DNA of 64,000 nucleotides from Veillonella dispar (GCF_900637515.1 NZ_LR134375.1:372001-436000); one strand, 5' to 3'; counted from the first letter of the stretch, positions 1-9,020 are shown. Notes: generated by a model not told the origin, from the letters alone. Numbers and translations: made by a program.

Positions 1-108
1 GCGATTGGCTTTGCTGTAGCTGCTGTTGTATGCTTGTATCTCGTATCTCCTACACCAGTAGGCTTTGATCATATTAATACATTAGTATCTCAACCAATCG
101 GTCAATAA
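1..108 (+). CDS. C-terminal end of a membrane protein (partial)
   Basis: Frame 1 is open from the window edge and stops with TAA at 106-108, giving 35 residues. The first 18 or so (AIGFAVAAVVCLYLVSP) are strongly hydrophobic and look like a last transmembrane helix, followed by a short polar tail ending SQPIGQ. Codon use fits the neighbours. The family cannot be told from this fragment; a transporter or other integral membrane protein is the most that can be said. Confidence 0.6.
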   Translation, partial: AIGFAVAAVVCLYLVSPTPVGFDHINTLVSQPIGQ

Positions 109-191
109 AGACTATATATGATTAGTGATATAATTCATATATTATGCTGAAAGTTGAGTTCATACTAGATTGTGAAAGGGGTTGATGCTCT

Positions 192-785
192 GTGGCAGAA
201 ACAATTGAAACGAGACCATTTCCACCGTTCTTACCAAAGAATACGACGGTGATGATGATGGGGACATTCCCACCAACTTCCGAAAAGCGATCTATGGAAT
301 TTCATTATCCTAACTTTCAAAATGACATGTGGCGCGTGTATGGCTTAGTATTCTTTGACGATAAGGAACACTTTAGAAAAGGGGAGGAAAAAGCCTTTGA
401 TGCGGATAAGATTAAAGCGTTCTTATCTGAAGTGGGGATTGCTTCTTGTCCTACTGTATTAAAAGCTATACGCGAAAAGGGGAATGCATCAGATGCATTT
501 CTTAAGGTTGTTGAACCTGTACCGTTGGCAGAGGTATTGGACCAAATTCCAGACTGTAAACACATTGGTACCACAGGTGGTAAGGCCACAGAAATTTTGT
601 TGAGCCTTTTACCAGAAAAGGTTAAATTACCTAAAACAGGGGAGACAATTCCTTTTGTGTTTAATGGTCGCGAATTGACGTTAACAAGATTACCATCTAC
701 ATCTCGTGCGTATCCGTTGAGCCTTGCTAAAAAAGCTGAAGCTTATAAAAACTTCTTTAAGGCGTGTGGATTAAAAACGAAATAA
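192..785 (+). CDS. Uracil-DNA glycosylase superfamily protein
   Basis: A 197-residue protein with the two signature regions of the UDG fold. Near the N-terminus GTFPPTSEKRS is followed by FHYPN and NDMWRVYG, as in the Mug/UDG-like family. Near the C-terminus LPSTSRAYPLS matches the family's second motif (PSTS/HPSP). Members remove damaged or deaminated bases from DNA as the first step of base excision repair; the substrate here (uracil, hypoxanthine or other) cannot be read from sequence. The start is GTG at 192, preceded by AAAGGGG at 175-181. It stands alone between a partial membrane protein and an MFS gene and is followed by a terminator at 857-919. Confidence 0.65.
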   Translation: MAETIETRPFPPFLPKNTTVMMMGTFPPTSEKRSMEFHYPNFQNDMWRVYGLVFFDDKEHFRKGEEKAFDADKIKAFLSEVGIASCPTVLKAIREKGNASDAFLKVVEPVPLAEVLDQIPDCKHIGTTGGKATEILLSLLPEKVKLPKTGETIPFVFNGRELTLTRLPSTSRAYPLSLAKKAEAYKNFFKACGLKTK

Positions 786-1104
786 TATAGGTAGATATGT
801 AGAGCATATAGATGTATCAGCTATATAGAAAAGTCATTAACTAAATAGTTATAAATAACACCTTTGATGTTATATCGTATCTTTGGGGATACAATATAAA
901 TGATCAAAGGTGTTTTTATTATCAAAAATTAATGTGAATTATTAGAATAGAGATGCCTATATTATAATTGATTATACACATCTTGTTATAAATAAAAGTA
1001 ATGAGGTGTATAACATTTTAATTCTTGATTTCTATAGTGAGAGGTTTATAATTAATCGTTGTCGCAAATGGTTGACAATAGTTTAAGAAAATGGAGTTGA
1101 TATT
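786..1104 (+). other. Intergenic region, UDG-like gene to MFS gene
   Basis: A 319-base AT-rich gap. Apart from the terminator at 857-919 and the GGAG ribosome binding site at 1093-1096, I see no gene, RNA or strong promoter in it. Confidence 0.5.
857..919 (+). terminator. Terminator after the UDG-like gene
   Basis: A 12-bp stem (857-868 with 903-914, AACACCTTTGAT and its complement) closes over an inner GTATC/GATAC hairpin (877-881, 888-892) and runs into TTTTTATT. Confidence 0.75.
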
Positions 1105-2355
1105 ATGGATAAGGCTAAAGAGGCCTTATGGACAAGATCCTTTGTCCTTGATACTTTGATTAATTTCTTAGTATTTTTGATTTATTACTTATTAATCGTT
1201 ATTATTGCAGTAGTGGCAAAGGATAATCTTCATGCTACAGCAAGTCAAGCTGGCTTGGCCGTTGGTATTTATATTATTGGTACCGTTGTTGCTCGGTTGT
1301 TGGCGGGACGGTTCATTAGTATCTTGGGCTGTCGTAAGATGTTGTACCTTGGTTTGTTAATTTATTTGGTTTCAACAGCCATGTACTTCTATACACCTAA
1401 TCTATTGATGCTCGATAGTGTTCGTTTCTTAAATGGTTTTGCATACGGTATTACCTCGACTGCTACAAGTACAATCGTAGCGGCTATTATTCCAATGTCA
1501 CGCCGTGGTGAAGGGATTAACTACTATGGCTTGTCTACATCTCTTGCTGCTGCAGTAGGCCCATTCTTGGGGATTTTAATGCTACATAGCCTTGGTTATG
1601 ACTTTATCATCGCATTCTGTGTTGCTCTTATCATCCTTTGTGGTATTGGTTCTGTTCTTATGAAGTTTGAGGAACCTAAGCTCGATATTGAATCTGAAGA
1701 ACGTAAGGGCATTAGAATTTCCGATTATATTGAACCACGTATGAACTCTATTAGTCTTGTTTCTGTACTAGTAGGTTTTGCATACTCTGGTGTTATCGGC
1801 TTTATGGCAGCCTATACAAAAGATTTAAATCTTATCTTAGCAGGCACATTCTTCTTCGTTGTGTATGCTGTAGTTATTACTATAACAAGACCATTACTTG
1901 GTATTGTGTTTGATATGAAAGGGGAAAACTTTGTTCTTTACCCTTGCTTCATATCCTTAGCCCTTGGTATTTTCTTATTATCCATCGCTCACTCTACATG
2001 GCTTATTCTCTTATCCGCTGTGTTTGTTGGCCTTGGTTACGGTACATTCATGTCAAACGGTCAAGCCGTAACTGTTAAAATTGTGCCGGTTCACCGTATT
2101 GGTGTTGCCACATCCACATACTTTATTGCCTTAGATATGGGGTTAGGTTTTGGTCCATACATCTTAGGTGCTATTAAAGAGGTAGTAGGCTATACAAGCA
2201 TGTTCCACGTTACTGTTGTAGTAGCACTTCTTGCCTTCGTTGCGTACTATTTCTTATATGGTCGTTATGTAGGTACTGAAAAAGATCTTTCTTTGAAAGC
2301 TCGTGCTGAAGAAGAACAAATTAGAAATCGTAAACGCAATGGTAAACTTGCGTAG
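1105..2355 (+). CDS. MFS transporter
   Basis: A 416-residue, very hydrophobic protein with about twelve predicted transmembrane helices in two six-helix halves. A motif-A-like loop (GRFISILGCRKMLYLG, about residues 69-84) between helices 2 and 3 and RFLNGFAYG near residues 107-115 are typical of the major facilitator superfamily. Family knowledge makes it a proton-coupled secondary transporter of the inner membrane, most like drug or metallophore exporters, but the substrate is not evident. The start ATG has GGAG at 1093-1096. No partner gene lies beside it; an IS200-type element begins about 80 bases downstream. Confidence 0.8.
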   Translation: MDKAKEALWTRSFVLDTLINFLVFLIYYLLIVIIAVVAKDNLHATASQAGLAVGIYIIGTVVARLLAGRFISILGCRKMLYLGLLIYLVSTAMYFYTPNLLMLDSVRFLNGFAYGITSTATSTIVAAIIPMSRRGEGINYYGLSTSLAAAVGPFLGILMLHSLGYDFIIAFCVALIILCGIGSVLMKFEEPKLDIESEERKGIRISDYIEPRMNSISLVSVLVGFAYSGVIGFMAAYTKDLNLILAGTFFFVVYAVVITITRPLLGIVFDMKGENFVLYPCFISLALGIFLLSIAHSTWLILLSAVFVGLGYGTFMSNGQAVTVKIVPVHRIGVATSTYFIALDMGLGFGPYILGAIKEVVGYTSMFHVTVVVALLAFVAYYFLYGRYVGTEKDLSLKARAEEEQIRNRKRNGKLA

Positions 2356-2574
2356 GATATAATCTACTAGTGCTGATGAATAGAATTAATCTAGTTCATA
2401 GATTTTATAACTTCATAGATTTCCATAACTAAATCAGGACCACCCGTAAAACGGGTGGTTTGCTCACGGGCTATAAGCCCGTAGTACTAGGCCAGCGTCT
2501 AAAGGCGCTGGCTTTCACTACGTTCAAGCCGCATAGCCATTGACTCGTAACGGTCCCCTTAAAGGGGATATGTA

Positions 2575-3036
2575 TTACTTGCTACCCTTAAAAGGGTCCT
2601 CATATTCTTTTACACTAAGTTTATCTTTCATTTGGTCATGTAATTCTTGCTCACGTATATATTTTTTTACGGTAGCTTCATTTAATCCTACCGTACTTAC
2701 ATAATATCCCTCGGACCAAAAGTGTCTATTTCCAAATTTATACTTTAAGTTTGCGTGTTTATCGAACATCATTAGCGCACTTTTACCCTTTAGATATCCC
2801 ATAAAAGATGAAACTGATATTTTAGGTGGAATTAACACTAGCATATGCACATGATCTGCCATAAGCTCCCCCTCTATAATCTTGACGCCCTTATATTCAC
2901 ATAAACGTCTCAGTATTTCACGTAAACTATTTCTATATTGATTATATATAACTTTACGTCTATACTTAGGTGTAAATACTATGTGGTATTTGCATAACCA
3001 TTTTGTGTGCGCAAGGCTCTGTGTCTTTGTTGCCAT
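2575..3036 (-). CDS. tnpA: IS200/IS605-type transposase TnpA
   Basis: A 153-residue Y1 HUH transposase. CKYHIVFTPKYRRKV at residues 15-29 is the family N-terminal signature, DHVHMLV (about 61-67) holds the HUH metal-binding histidines, and the likely catalytic tyrosine is in VKKYIREQE (about 123-131). The length matches the 150-155 residues usual for IS200 TnpA. The protein would cut and rejoin single-stranded ends folded as hairpins. It looks intact. No accessory tnpB lies beside it, as in true IS200. Its ribosome binding site is buried in a stem at 3039-3105. Confidence 0.93.
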   Translation of the reverse strand: MATKTQSLAHTKWLCKYHIVFTPKYRRKVIYNQYRNSLREILRRLCEYKGVKIIEGELMADHVHMLVLIPPKISVSSFMGYLKGKSALMMFDKHANLKYKFGNRHFWSEGYYVSTVGLNEATVKKYIREQELHDQMKDKLSVKEYEDPFKGSK

Positions 3037-3038
3037 AT

Positions 3039-3105
3039 AAAATCACCTTTCTTTTGTATATAATGCGGCTTGAACACCTACATTATACTTAAGCAAGGTG
3101 ATTTT
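3039..3105 (-). promoter_or_regulatory. 5' UTR hairpin sequestering the tnpA ribosome binding site
   Basis: The reverse-strand Shine-Dalgarno AAGGTGATTTT (3039-3049) has a perfect 11-bp complement at 3095-3105, just upstream in the transcript. Pairing would hide the ribosome binding site. IS200 in enterobacteria is known to repress tnpA translation with such a stem; that it works the same way here is inference. Confidence 0.65.
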
Positions 3106-3190
3106 TTTGTATAACTTTCGTTGCCGCACCCGCATAGCGGGTGGTTTTATGATTCGCGACTACGTCGCGAACCAGTCTAAAGACAATAAT

Positions 3191-3226
3191 AAAAGGACTA
3201 TACGAAAGATTTCGTATAGTCCTTTT
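3191..3226. terminator. Terminator of pepT (reverse)
   Basis: A 17-bp near-perfect stem, 3191-3207 with 3210-3226 (AAAAGGACTATACGAAA and its complement). On the reverse strand it is followed by TTATTATTG, so it can end pepT. On the forward strand it would also stop read-through from the IS. Confidence 0.8.
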
Positions 3227-3335
3227 GTATTATTTATGTATTTAGTATTCCATGTTCTAGAATACTAGTTTGATACTTAAATACCGTTCAAATAATCTCT
3301 AGTAGTATAGGTATGAGTAGTTATATCATAAGATA

Positions 3336-4559
3336 TTATTTCTCAATATTTACGATATTTACAATAACTTCTACGGCTTTCTTCATGTCATCAATACATG
3401 CAAATTCATGGCGGCCATGTAGGTTTTCTACGCCTGTAAAGATATTAGGAGTAGGGATGCCCATGAAGGAGATTTTAGAACCGTCTGTACCACCGCGGAT
3501 AGGATCACAAATAGGAGTGATACCCGCTTTTTCCATAGCAGCTTTAGCTACGTTAACGCATTCCATGTTGTCTTTAATGATATCGTACATGTTGTAATAT
3601 TGATCTTTTACAGATACTTCACATACTTCACGGCCGTAGATTTCATTTAATGTTTGACCAGCTTGTAAGAAGAATGCTTTTTTCGCTTCGAATAATTCTT
3701 TGTCATGGTCGCGGATGATGTAGTTCATTTTACCAGTATCTACTTGTGTTTCCATGCTCATAAGCATAAAGAAACCTTGACGACCACATGTGTGTTCAGG
3801 AACTGCAGCACCTGGTAATAGAGAATCGAATTGCATTGCTAATTTAGCACAGTTGATCATAATGCCTTTGGCAGTGCCTGTATGAACAGATACACCTTTG
3901 AGGGTTACTGTACCGCCTGCAGCATTGAATGTTTCGTATTCAAGTTGACCGAGGCTTTCACCATCGATAGTATAAGCAAAATCAACAGGGAATTCTTTGA
4001 CATCAAAGTGATCGGCGCCAGTACCGATTTCTTCGTCTGGACCGAAAGCACACATGATTTTACCGTGCTTAATTTCTGGATGAGCTACGAGGTATGCAAG
4101 AGCTTCCATAATTTCACAGATACCAGCCTTGTCGTCGCCGCCGAGAAGGGTAAGACCATCTGTGACAACTAAGGATTTACCAATGTAATTCTTTAGATTA
4201 GGGAAATCTGCACGACGTGTGAAGATTTGATGTTCTTCGTTAAGGCAAATATCGCTGCCATCGTAATTTTCAACGATACGAGGCTTAACATTTTCTGCGT
4301 TGTAGTCTGCTGTATCCATGTGAGCGATGAAGCCGATAGCAGGTGCTTTTTCATCTGTATTAGCATTTAATGTGCCGATGACAAAACCATTTTCACGGTT
4401 GTAAATAACTTCATCTAAACCGATTGCTTTTAAATCCGGAACGAGCACATTAGTAGCAAAGTCTACTTGAGTTTGAGTACTAGGAATTGTTGTACTTTCC
4501 TCATTAGACCGTGTATTTATGCTTGTATAGCGTACAAAACGTTCGACCATTGATTCCAT
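3336..4559 (-). CDS. pepT: Peptidase T (tripeptide aminopeptidase, M20B)
   Basis: A 407-residue cytosolic zinc aminopeptidase that releases the N-terminal residue of tripeptides. Metal and catalytic motifs of the M20B family are present in order: AHMDTAD (about residues 79-85), LGGDDKAG (about 139-146), DEEIGTGAD (about 173-181), YTIDGE and near the C-terminus RGGTDGSKIS and HGRHEF. Length agrees with PepT of other bacteria. The start ATG at 4559 is preceded by GAGGAGG a few bases upstream. It is divergent from an oligopeptide transporter at 4804, which suggests a shared role in peptide use; in Veillonella peptides and amino acids supplement lactate-based growth. Confidence 0.95.
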   Translation of the reverse strand: MESMVERFVRYTSINTRSNEESTTIPSTQTQVDFATNVLVPDLKAIGLDEVIYNRENGFVIGTLNANTDEKAPAIGFIAHMDTADYNAENVKPRIVENYDGSDICLNEEHQIFTRRADFPNLKNYIGKSLVVTDGLTLLGGDDKAGICEIMEALAYLVAHPEIKHGKIMCAFGPDEEIGTGADHFDVKEFPVDFAYTIDGESLGQLEYETFNAAGGTVTLKGVSVHTGTAKGIMINCAKLAMQFDSLLPGAAVPEHTCGRQGFFMLMSMETQVDTGKMNYIIRDHDKELFEAKKAFFLQAGQTLNEIYGREVCEVSVKDQYYNMYDIIKDNMECVNVAKAAMEKAGITPICDPIRGGTDGSKISFMGIPTPNIFTGVENLHGRHEFACIDDMKKAVEVIVNIVNIEK

Positions 4560-4725
4560 AATGAGCCTCCTCGTAAGTAAACATACGTGTTATACATACT
4601 GGTATACATACTGTATATAATAAAGATTCTTAATATACTTTCATTGTAGAACAGGGGCGGTGAAAATGCAAAATAAATATTTATGGATTGTGTGATATTT
4701 TATTCGCATAATGCATAGAAAAGCA

Positions 4726-4754
4726 TTGAACCATATATAGTGCCGTGTTAGTAT
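4726..4754 (+). promoter_or_regulatory. Sigma-70-type promoter of the OPT transporter
   Basis: TTGAAC (4726-4731), a 17-base spacer and TAGTAT (4749-4754). Transcription would start about 40 bases before the GGAGG ribosome binding site of the gene at 4804. Confidence 0.6.
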
Positions 4755-4803
4755 AAAGGTGAATAGTTATACGTTTGTACATTTTCTGTGAGGAGGTTTT
4801 ACC

Positions 4804-6738
4804 ATGTCGGACGAAACTCGTTCTATTCCGCCCGTAGAACCCGTATTGGATCCTAAGAATGATTACGTAGAGATTAACTCATATGTAGTATTCTGGGGCC
4901 TATTCTATGCGGCAATTTTTACACTGGCTGTAGGTTATTTATGTTTGAAAATTGGTCAAACAGTAGATGCCTTTGCTCCAGTATCTGTACTTGCTATGGG
5001 TACAGCAGTTATTTTGAAACGGCAAAATGCTTTTGCCGAAACGGTTCACATTCAGGCTATCGCTAGTTCTAGTACGAACACATTAGCTGGTGCGATGTTC
5101 TTCTTGCCAGCTCTATACATTTGGAATGTTACAGATGTATCCTTCGTACAGATGGCGATTCCTATCATCCTTGGTGGCGTACTTGGTGTTCTATTATGCG
5201 TTATGTTCCGTCGCTACTTCGTTGAGGAAATGCACTATGTGTATCCGTTCCCAAGTGGTCGTGCTGCTGCTGAAGTACTAATGAGTAATGAAGGTAGCAA
5301 AGCGAAACTCATGCTTGGTTCTGGTCTTATCGCTCTTATATATGACTTTATTCTTAACAGCCTTGGCTGGTGGGAAGAGGTTATCCGTACTACTGCATTT
5401 AAATGGGGTTCTGCACTAGCAGATTCAACTAAATTAAATGCTGCTGTAGATACAGATGCTGCGTTGCTTGGCCTTGGTTACTTCACAGGCTTACGGTATG
5501 CAGCTATTATCGCAGCTGGTTCCTTCTTCTCTTGGTTCGTATGTATTCCAATCGTATACTATTTAGCTCCGGAACATATCATGCAAATCAATGGTCATGC
5601 AGTTCCACTTGCAGAAGCTCCAATTCGTAAAGTATTCTTAGACTATGTTCGCCATATTGGTATTGGTATGCTTGCTATGGCAGGTATCATCGGCTTGCTC
5701 AATATGTCCAAAGTAGTGGCTAGTGTTGTTAAAAATGCAGTGCTTGATATTTTCAGTTCTAAAACTGTAGATGTTAATTTGCTTCGTACACAACGCGACA
5801 TACCTACATCTTGGATTGGCGCTGGCATCTTGTTATGTACAGTTCTATTCGCAGCATACTTCCACTTTATGTATGCTGAAAGCTTCGGTCAAACAATCGT
5901 AGCATTCTTAATCGTTCTTATCATGTCCTTCCTATTATCTGTAGTAGGTATTAGCTCCATCGCTTATACAGGTACAGAACCAGTATCTGGTATGACAATC
6001 TTCATGATTATCATCTCCGCTGTATGCTTAACAGCAGCAGGCATGACTGGTAAAGTAGGTATGATTGCAGTCCTCATGATGGCATCCTTCATTGGTACAA
6101 CTATCGGTATGGCTGGTAACTTCATGTCTGAACTTAAAGTAGCGCACATGACAGGTGCTACACCTAAGAAAATGGAACAATGGCAAATCGTTGGTACCAT
6201 TCTTTGTGCCGTACTTTCTGTCGGCGTTATGATCCTCTTAAACGATGCATATGGCTTCGTAGGGGACCATGCATTAAATGCGCCACAAGCGAATGCTATG
6301 GCTGCTATCATTGAGCCGATGATGACTGGCGGTAGTGCTCAATGGCCTCTATATATGGCTGGTGCATTATTCGCAATCATCTTGTGGATGGTAAAAGTTC
6401 CACCATTGGCATTTGCCCTTGGTACTTACTTGCCAATGGAAATCAACACACCATTACTTATCGGTGGTTTGATTGCATACTTCGTACAAAACAGTACAAA
6501 AGATAAAGAATTGGCAGATCTTCGCTTCTCCAAAGGTAGCACAATTGCATCTGGTCTCGTAGCTGGTGGTGCTATTGGATCTTTGTTCAGTGCCGTACTT
6601 CGTATTGCAGGTATTGATGTATTTGCTGAAGCTTGGGTTGAAACACCGGAAGCAACATACCTCAGTATCGTAATGTACTTGTTACTCTGTGCATTCTTGT
6701 ACAAGGTAGCTATGTACGTAAAAGCTAAAAAAGCTTAA
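4804..6738 (+). CDS. OPT-family oligopeptide transporter
   Basis: A 644-residue integral membrane protein with some fourteen or more hydrophobic segments. The N-terminal region has LKIGQTVDAFAPVSVLAMG and then IQAIASSSTN, followed by YPFPSGRAAAEVL, all characteristic of the OPT/YSL superfamily (bacterial YSL-like branch). The family imports oligopeptides or metal-chelate complexes with protons. Start ATG is preceded by GAGGAGG (4791-4797). Being divergent from peptidase T supports peptides as the substrate, but this is inferred from position. Ends with a strong terminator at 6815-6855. Confidence 0.9.
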   Translation: MSDETRSIPPVEPVLDPKNDYVEINSYVVFWGLFYAAIFTLAVGYLCLKIGQTVDAFAPVSVLAMGTAVILKRQNAFAETVHIQAIASSSTNTLAGAMFFLPALYIWNVTDVSFVQMAIPIILGGVLGVLLCVMFRRYFVEEMHYVYPFPSGRAAAEVLMSNEGSKAKLMLGSGLIALIYDFILNSLGWWEEVIRTTAFKWGSALADSTKLNAAVDTDAALLGLGYFTGLRYAAIIAAGSFFSWFVCIPIVYYLAPEHIMQINGHAVPLAEAPIRKVFLDYVRHIGIGMLAMAGIIGLLNMSKVVASVVKNAVLDIFSSKTVDVNLLRTQRDIPTSWIGAGILLCTVLFAAYFHFMYAESFGQTIVAFLIVLIMSFLLSVVGISSIAYTGTEPVSGMTIFMIIISAVCLTAAGMTGKVGMIAVLMMASFIGTTIGMAGNFMSELKVAHMTGATPKKMEQWQIVGTILCAVLSVGVMILLNDAYGFVGDHALNAPQANAMAAIIEPMMTGGSAQWPLYMAGALFAIILWMVKVPPLAFALGTYLPMEINTPLLIGGLIAYFVQNSTKDKELADLRFSKGSTIASGLVAGGAIGSLFSAVLRIAGIDVFAEAWVETPEATYLSIVMYLLLCAFLYKVAMYVKAKKA

Positions 6739-6814
6739 TATTGAATAGGATATCCTCTAGAATGTGAGTATATAGCTTACTTCAAATATGTTAGGAATTC
6801 TCCACTCTGGGGAT

Positions 6815-6855
6815 GACCGCCTTTACTGAGTTTATATTGCTTAGTAAGGGCGGTC
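6815..6855 (+). terminator. Terminator after the OPT transporter
   Basis: 16-base arms 6815-6830 (GACCGCCTTTACTGAG) and 6840-6855, with G-U pairs, followed by TTTTC. Confidence 0.8.
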
Positions 6856-6992
6856 TTTTCATTATCTATTTTAGTATTAAGACTATAGGAGTGAATGATT
6901 TTTTCGGTATAGCTAAAAGCTATGTTAATATAATACCTATTAATATAGTTGGATTTATTGACCCTAACTATATCGAATGTTATCATAATATT

Positions 6993-7014
6993 ATAATACC
7001 TCTAGAGGTATTAT
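6993..7014. promoter_or_regulatory. 22-bp perfect palindrome before the binding-protein gene
   Basis: ATAATACCTCT followed directly by its exact reverse complement, then TTTTAT. The centre is TCTAGA. With no loop it could be a protein operator; as RNA it could fold with a small loop and, with the U-run, act as a weak terminator or attenuator. It lies 94 bases before the start at 7108. The rest of the 6739-7107 gap is AT-rich and shows only the terminator at 6815-6855. Confidence 0.5.
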
Positions 7015-7107
7015 TTTTATTATACTCATACTGTAGGTATAGATAGATTTATTCGTATATAGAAAGAAAGCTTTACAGATTATTGTAACGTTAGAGTAAG
7101 ATTAATT

Positions 7108-7893
7108 ATGAAATTTAAGAAAATAGCAACTCTTTTAGGGGCTTTTACCATCGCTAGTAGTTTATTTATAGCAGGCTGTGGTAATACAGGTACTAGTCAA
7201 AAGACATGGCGCGTTGGTACTGATGCAACCTATGCACCATTTGGTTTTAAAGATAAAGACAGTGGAAAATTAGCTGGTTTTGATGTAGATATTATTAATG
7301 CCATTGCACAGGAAGAGGGCGTTGAAGCAGATGTTCAAAACTTGAACTTTGATGCACTTTTACCAGCACTACAAAGTAATACCATCGATATTGCTATTTC
7401 GGATATGACTATTTCCGAGGATCGTGCTAAGTCTGTAGACTTTAGTAAACCATACTATATTGCAGGTAATGGCCTTGTTGTAAATATCGATAACACTAAT
7501 ATCAATAGTTTTAAGGACTTAGAAGGAAAGCGTATCGGTGTATCCATTGGTTCTACTGGTGCGGAAATTGCTAGTAAGATTCCTAATGCCGATGTGCGCC
7601 AATTTAATCTCATCGTAGATGCATTCTTAGAATTACAAAATAGAGGTGTAGATGTAGTTATTAACGATACACCGGTCAACGAATATTATGTTAATAGTAA
7701 GGGCAAAGGTATCGCAAAGGTCACTGGAGAGGACTATGATGCGGCACCACTTGGTATTGCTGTGAAGAAAGGCAATACAGAGCTTCTTAATAAAGTTAAC
7801 GATGGTTTGGCTAAGATTAAAGCCAATGGCAAATATGCAGAGATTTATAAAAAATGGTTTGGTAAAGAGCCACCTGCAGAGGATTTAAAATAG
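7108..7893 (+). CDS. Amino-acid ABC transporter substrate-binding lipoprotein (orphan)
   Basis: A 261-residue family-3 solute-binding protein. A lipoprotein signal (residues 1-23) ends in the lipobox LFIAGC, so the mature protein would be anchored by Cys24. The mature part starts WRVGTDATYAPFGFKD, then LAGFDVDIINAIA and DIAISDMTISEDRAKSVDFSKPY, all hallmarks of polar amino-acid binding proteins (His/Lys/Arg/Gln type). The exact ligand is unknown. No permease or ATPase gene is adjacent, so it must use a transporter encoded elsewhere or act alone as a sensor or scavenger. The ribosome binding site is weak (GAGTAAG region before 7108). Confidence 0.88.
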   Translation: MKFKKIATLLGAFTIASSLFIAGCGNTGTSQKTWRVGTDATYAPFGFKDKDSGKLAGFDVDIINAIAQEEGVEADVQNLNFDALLPALQSNTIDIAISDMTISEDRAKSVDFSKPYYIAGNGLVVNIDNTNINSFKDLEGKRIGVSIGSTGAEIASKIPNADVRQFNLIVDAFLELQNRGVDVVINDTPVNEYYVNSKGKGIAKVTGEDYDAAPLGIAVKKGNTELLNKVNDGLAKIKANGKYAEIYKKWFGKEPPAEDLK

Positions 7894-7907
7894 TTTGTAG
7901 ATAGAAC

Positions 7908-7938
7908 CTAAGCGTATTATTTGTTATAATACGTTTAG
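7908..7938 (+). terminator. Hairpin between the binding-protein gene and mmuM
   Basis: 13-base arms 7908-7920 (CTAAGCGTATTAT) and 7926-7938 with one G-U pair. No clear T-run follows, so termination may be weak and mmuM may be co-transcribed. Confidence 0.5.
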
Positions 7939-7968
7939 TAAACCTCAAATGATATGAGGTAGTATAGA

Positions 7969-8994
7969 ATGGGTGATATGATGGCTAAACGACGTGCATT
8001 TTTAGATATAATTAAAGAGAAGGGCGCCCTCGTTTTAGATGGTGGCTTAGGATCAGAGTTAGAGCGTTACGGCTGCAATCTTCAGCATAAATTATGGTCT
8101 GCTAAGATTCTTATGGACCAACCGGATATCATCAAAAAAATACATATCTCGTACTTGGCAGCTGGGGCTGATATCATTCAAAGCTCTGGATATCAAGCAA
8201 CAGTAGCTGGCTTTAAAGGCCTAGGTTATGGTACGGAAGAGGCTATTGAACTTGTAAAATTATCTGTTCGCTTGGCAGTACAAGCTCGCAATGAGTTTGT
8301 AGAGGCTAAGGCGAGTGGGGCACTTACATTGCGTGGCATTACACTGGGAGAAGAGACCCCAGATGGGGTTAGATATTTTTCTGAAGGTGCATTGCCTAAA
8401 CCATTAGTGGCGGCTTCTGTAGGACCATATGGTGCATTTTTGGCGGATGGATCTGAGTACCGTGGATATCCTGATGTGCAGACTGAATATCTCGAAATAT
8501 TCCATATTCCTCGGTTAGCATTATTCTGTGAAGAAAACCCGGATATATTATCCTTTGAAACTATTCCCTCTTATGATGAAGCCATTGCCATAGCTCGCGC
8601 CATGTCTGATCCATATACATCGAGAGGGATTCCAGGATGGATCGCCTTTTCTTGTAAAGATGGACATCATGTTTCTAGTGGTGAAACCATCATTAAATGT
8701 GCAGAAATGATCGATAAGGTTAGACCTATAACTGGTATTGGTGTCAACTGTACTAAGCCAGAATACGTAGAGTCCTTGATTAAGGATATTCGTACTGTTA
8801 CGGATAAACCAATTGCTGTATACCCTAATCTTGGTGAAAGCTATGATAGTGAAACTAAGACATGGTATGGAGACCCTGCATCATTTGTAGATTACGTTGA
8901 TGTATGGCGTAATGCGGGGGCAGATATCATAGGTGGTTGTTGTAGAACAACACCTGAAATCATTGGTGATATAGCTAAAAAAATTCATAAATAG
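7969..8994 (+). CDS. mmuM: Homocysteine S-methyltransferase
   Basis: A 341-residue protein of the Hcy-methyltransferase family, which moves a methyl group from S-methylmethionine or S-adenosylmethionine to homocysteine, making methionine. LVLDGGLGSELE (about residues 22-33) is the substrate loop. The zinc-binding cysteines are seen as IGVNC (about 257-261) and GGCCRTTP (about 322-329). The start at 7969 has GAGGT at 7956-7960; ATG codons at 7978 and 7981 are alternatives. The upstream binding protein and this gene may form a methionine-related pair, which is inference from position. Ends at a strong terminator at 9021-9053. Confidence 0.9.
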   Translation: MGDMMAKRRAFLDIIKEKGALVLDGGLGSELERYGCNLQHKLWSAKILMDQPDIIKKIHISYLAAGADIIQSSGYQATVAGFKGLGYGTEEAIELVKLSVRLAVQARNEFVEAKASGALTLRGITLGEETPDGVRYFSEGALPKPLVAASVGPYGAFLADGSEYRGYPDVQTEYLEIFHIPRLALFCEENPDILSFETIPSYDEAIAIARAMSDPYTSRGIPGWIAFSCKDGHHVSSGETIIKCAEMIDKVRPITGIGVNCTKPEYVESLIKDIRTVTDKPIAVYPNLGESYDSETKTWYGDPASFVDYVDVWRNAGADIIGGCCRTTPEIIGDIAKKIHK

Positions 8995-9020
8995 TGACAT
9001 AAACTAATGATATAAGCATA

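Larger units (their letters stand above)
2439..3171 (-). mobile_element. IS200/IS605-family insertion sequence
   Basis: A single Y1-type tnpA gene (reverse) is flanked by subterminal hairpins. At the left are 2439-2447/2451-2459 (ACCACCCGT, loop AAA), 2466-2472/2476-2482 (ACGGGCT) and 2491-2497/2506-2512 (GCCAGCG). At the right are 3127-3133/3137-3143 (CACCCGC, loop ATA) and 3153-3160/3164-3171 (TTCGCGAC). The outer hairpin on each side shares CGGGTGGTTT. IS200 elements recognise such folded single-stranded ends instead of inverted repeats, so no target duplication is expected. The exact cleavage points cannot be fixed by eye; the limits given are those of the outer hairpins. Confidence 0.75.
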
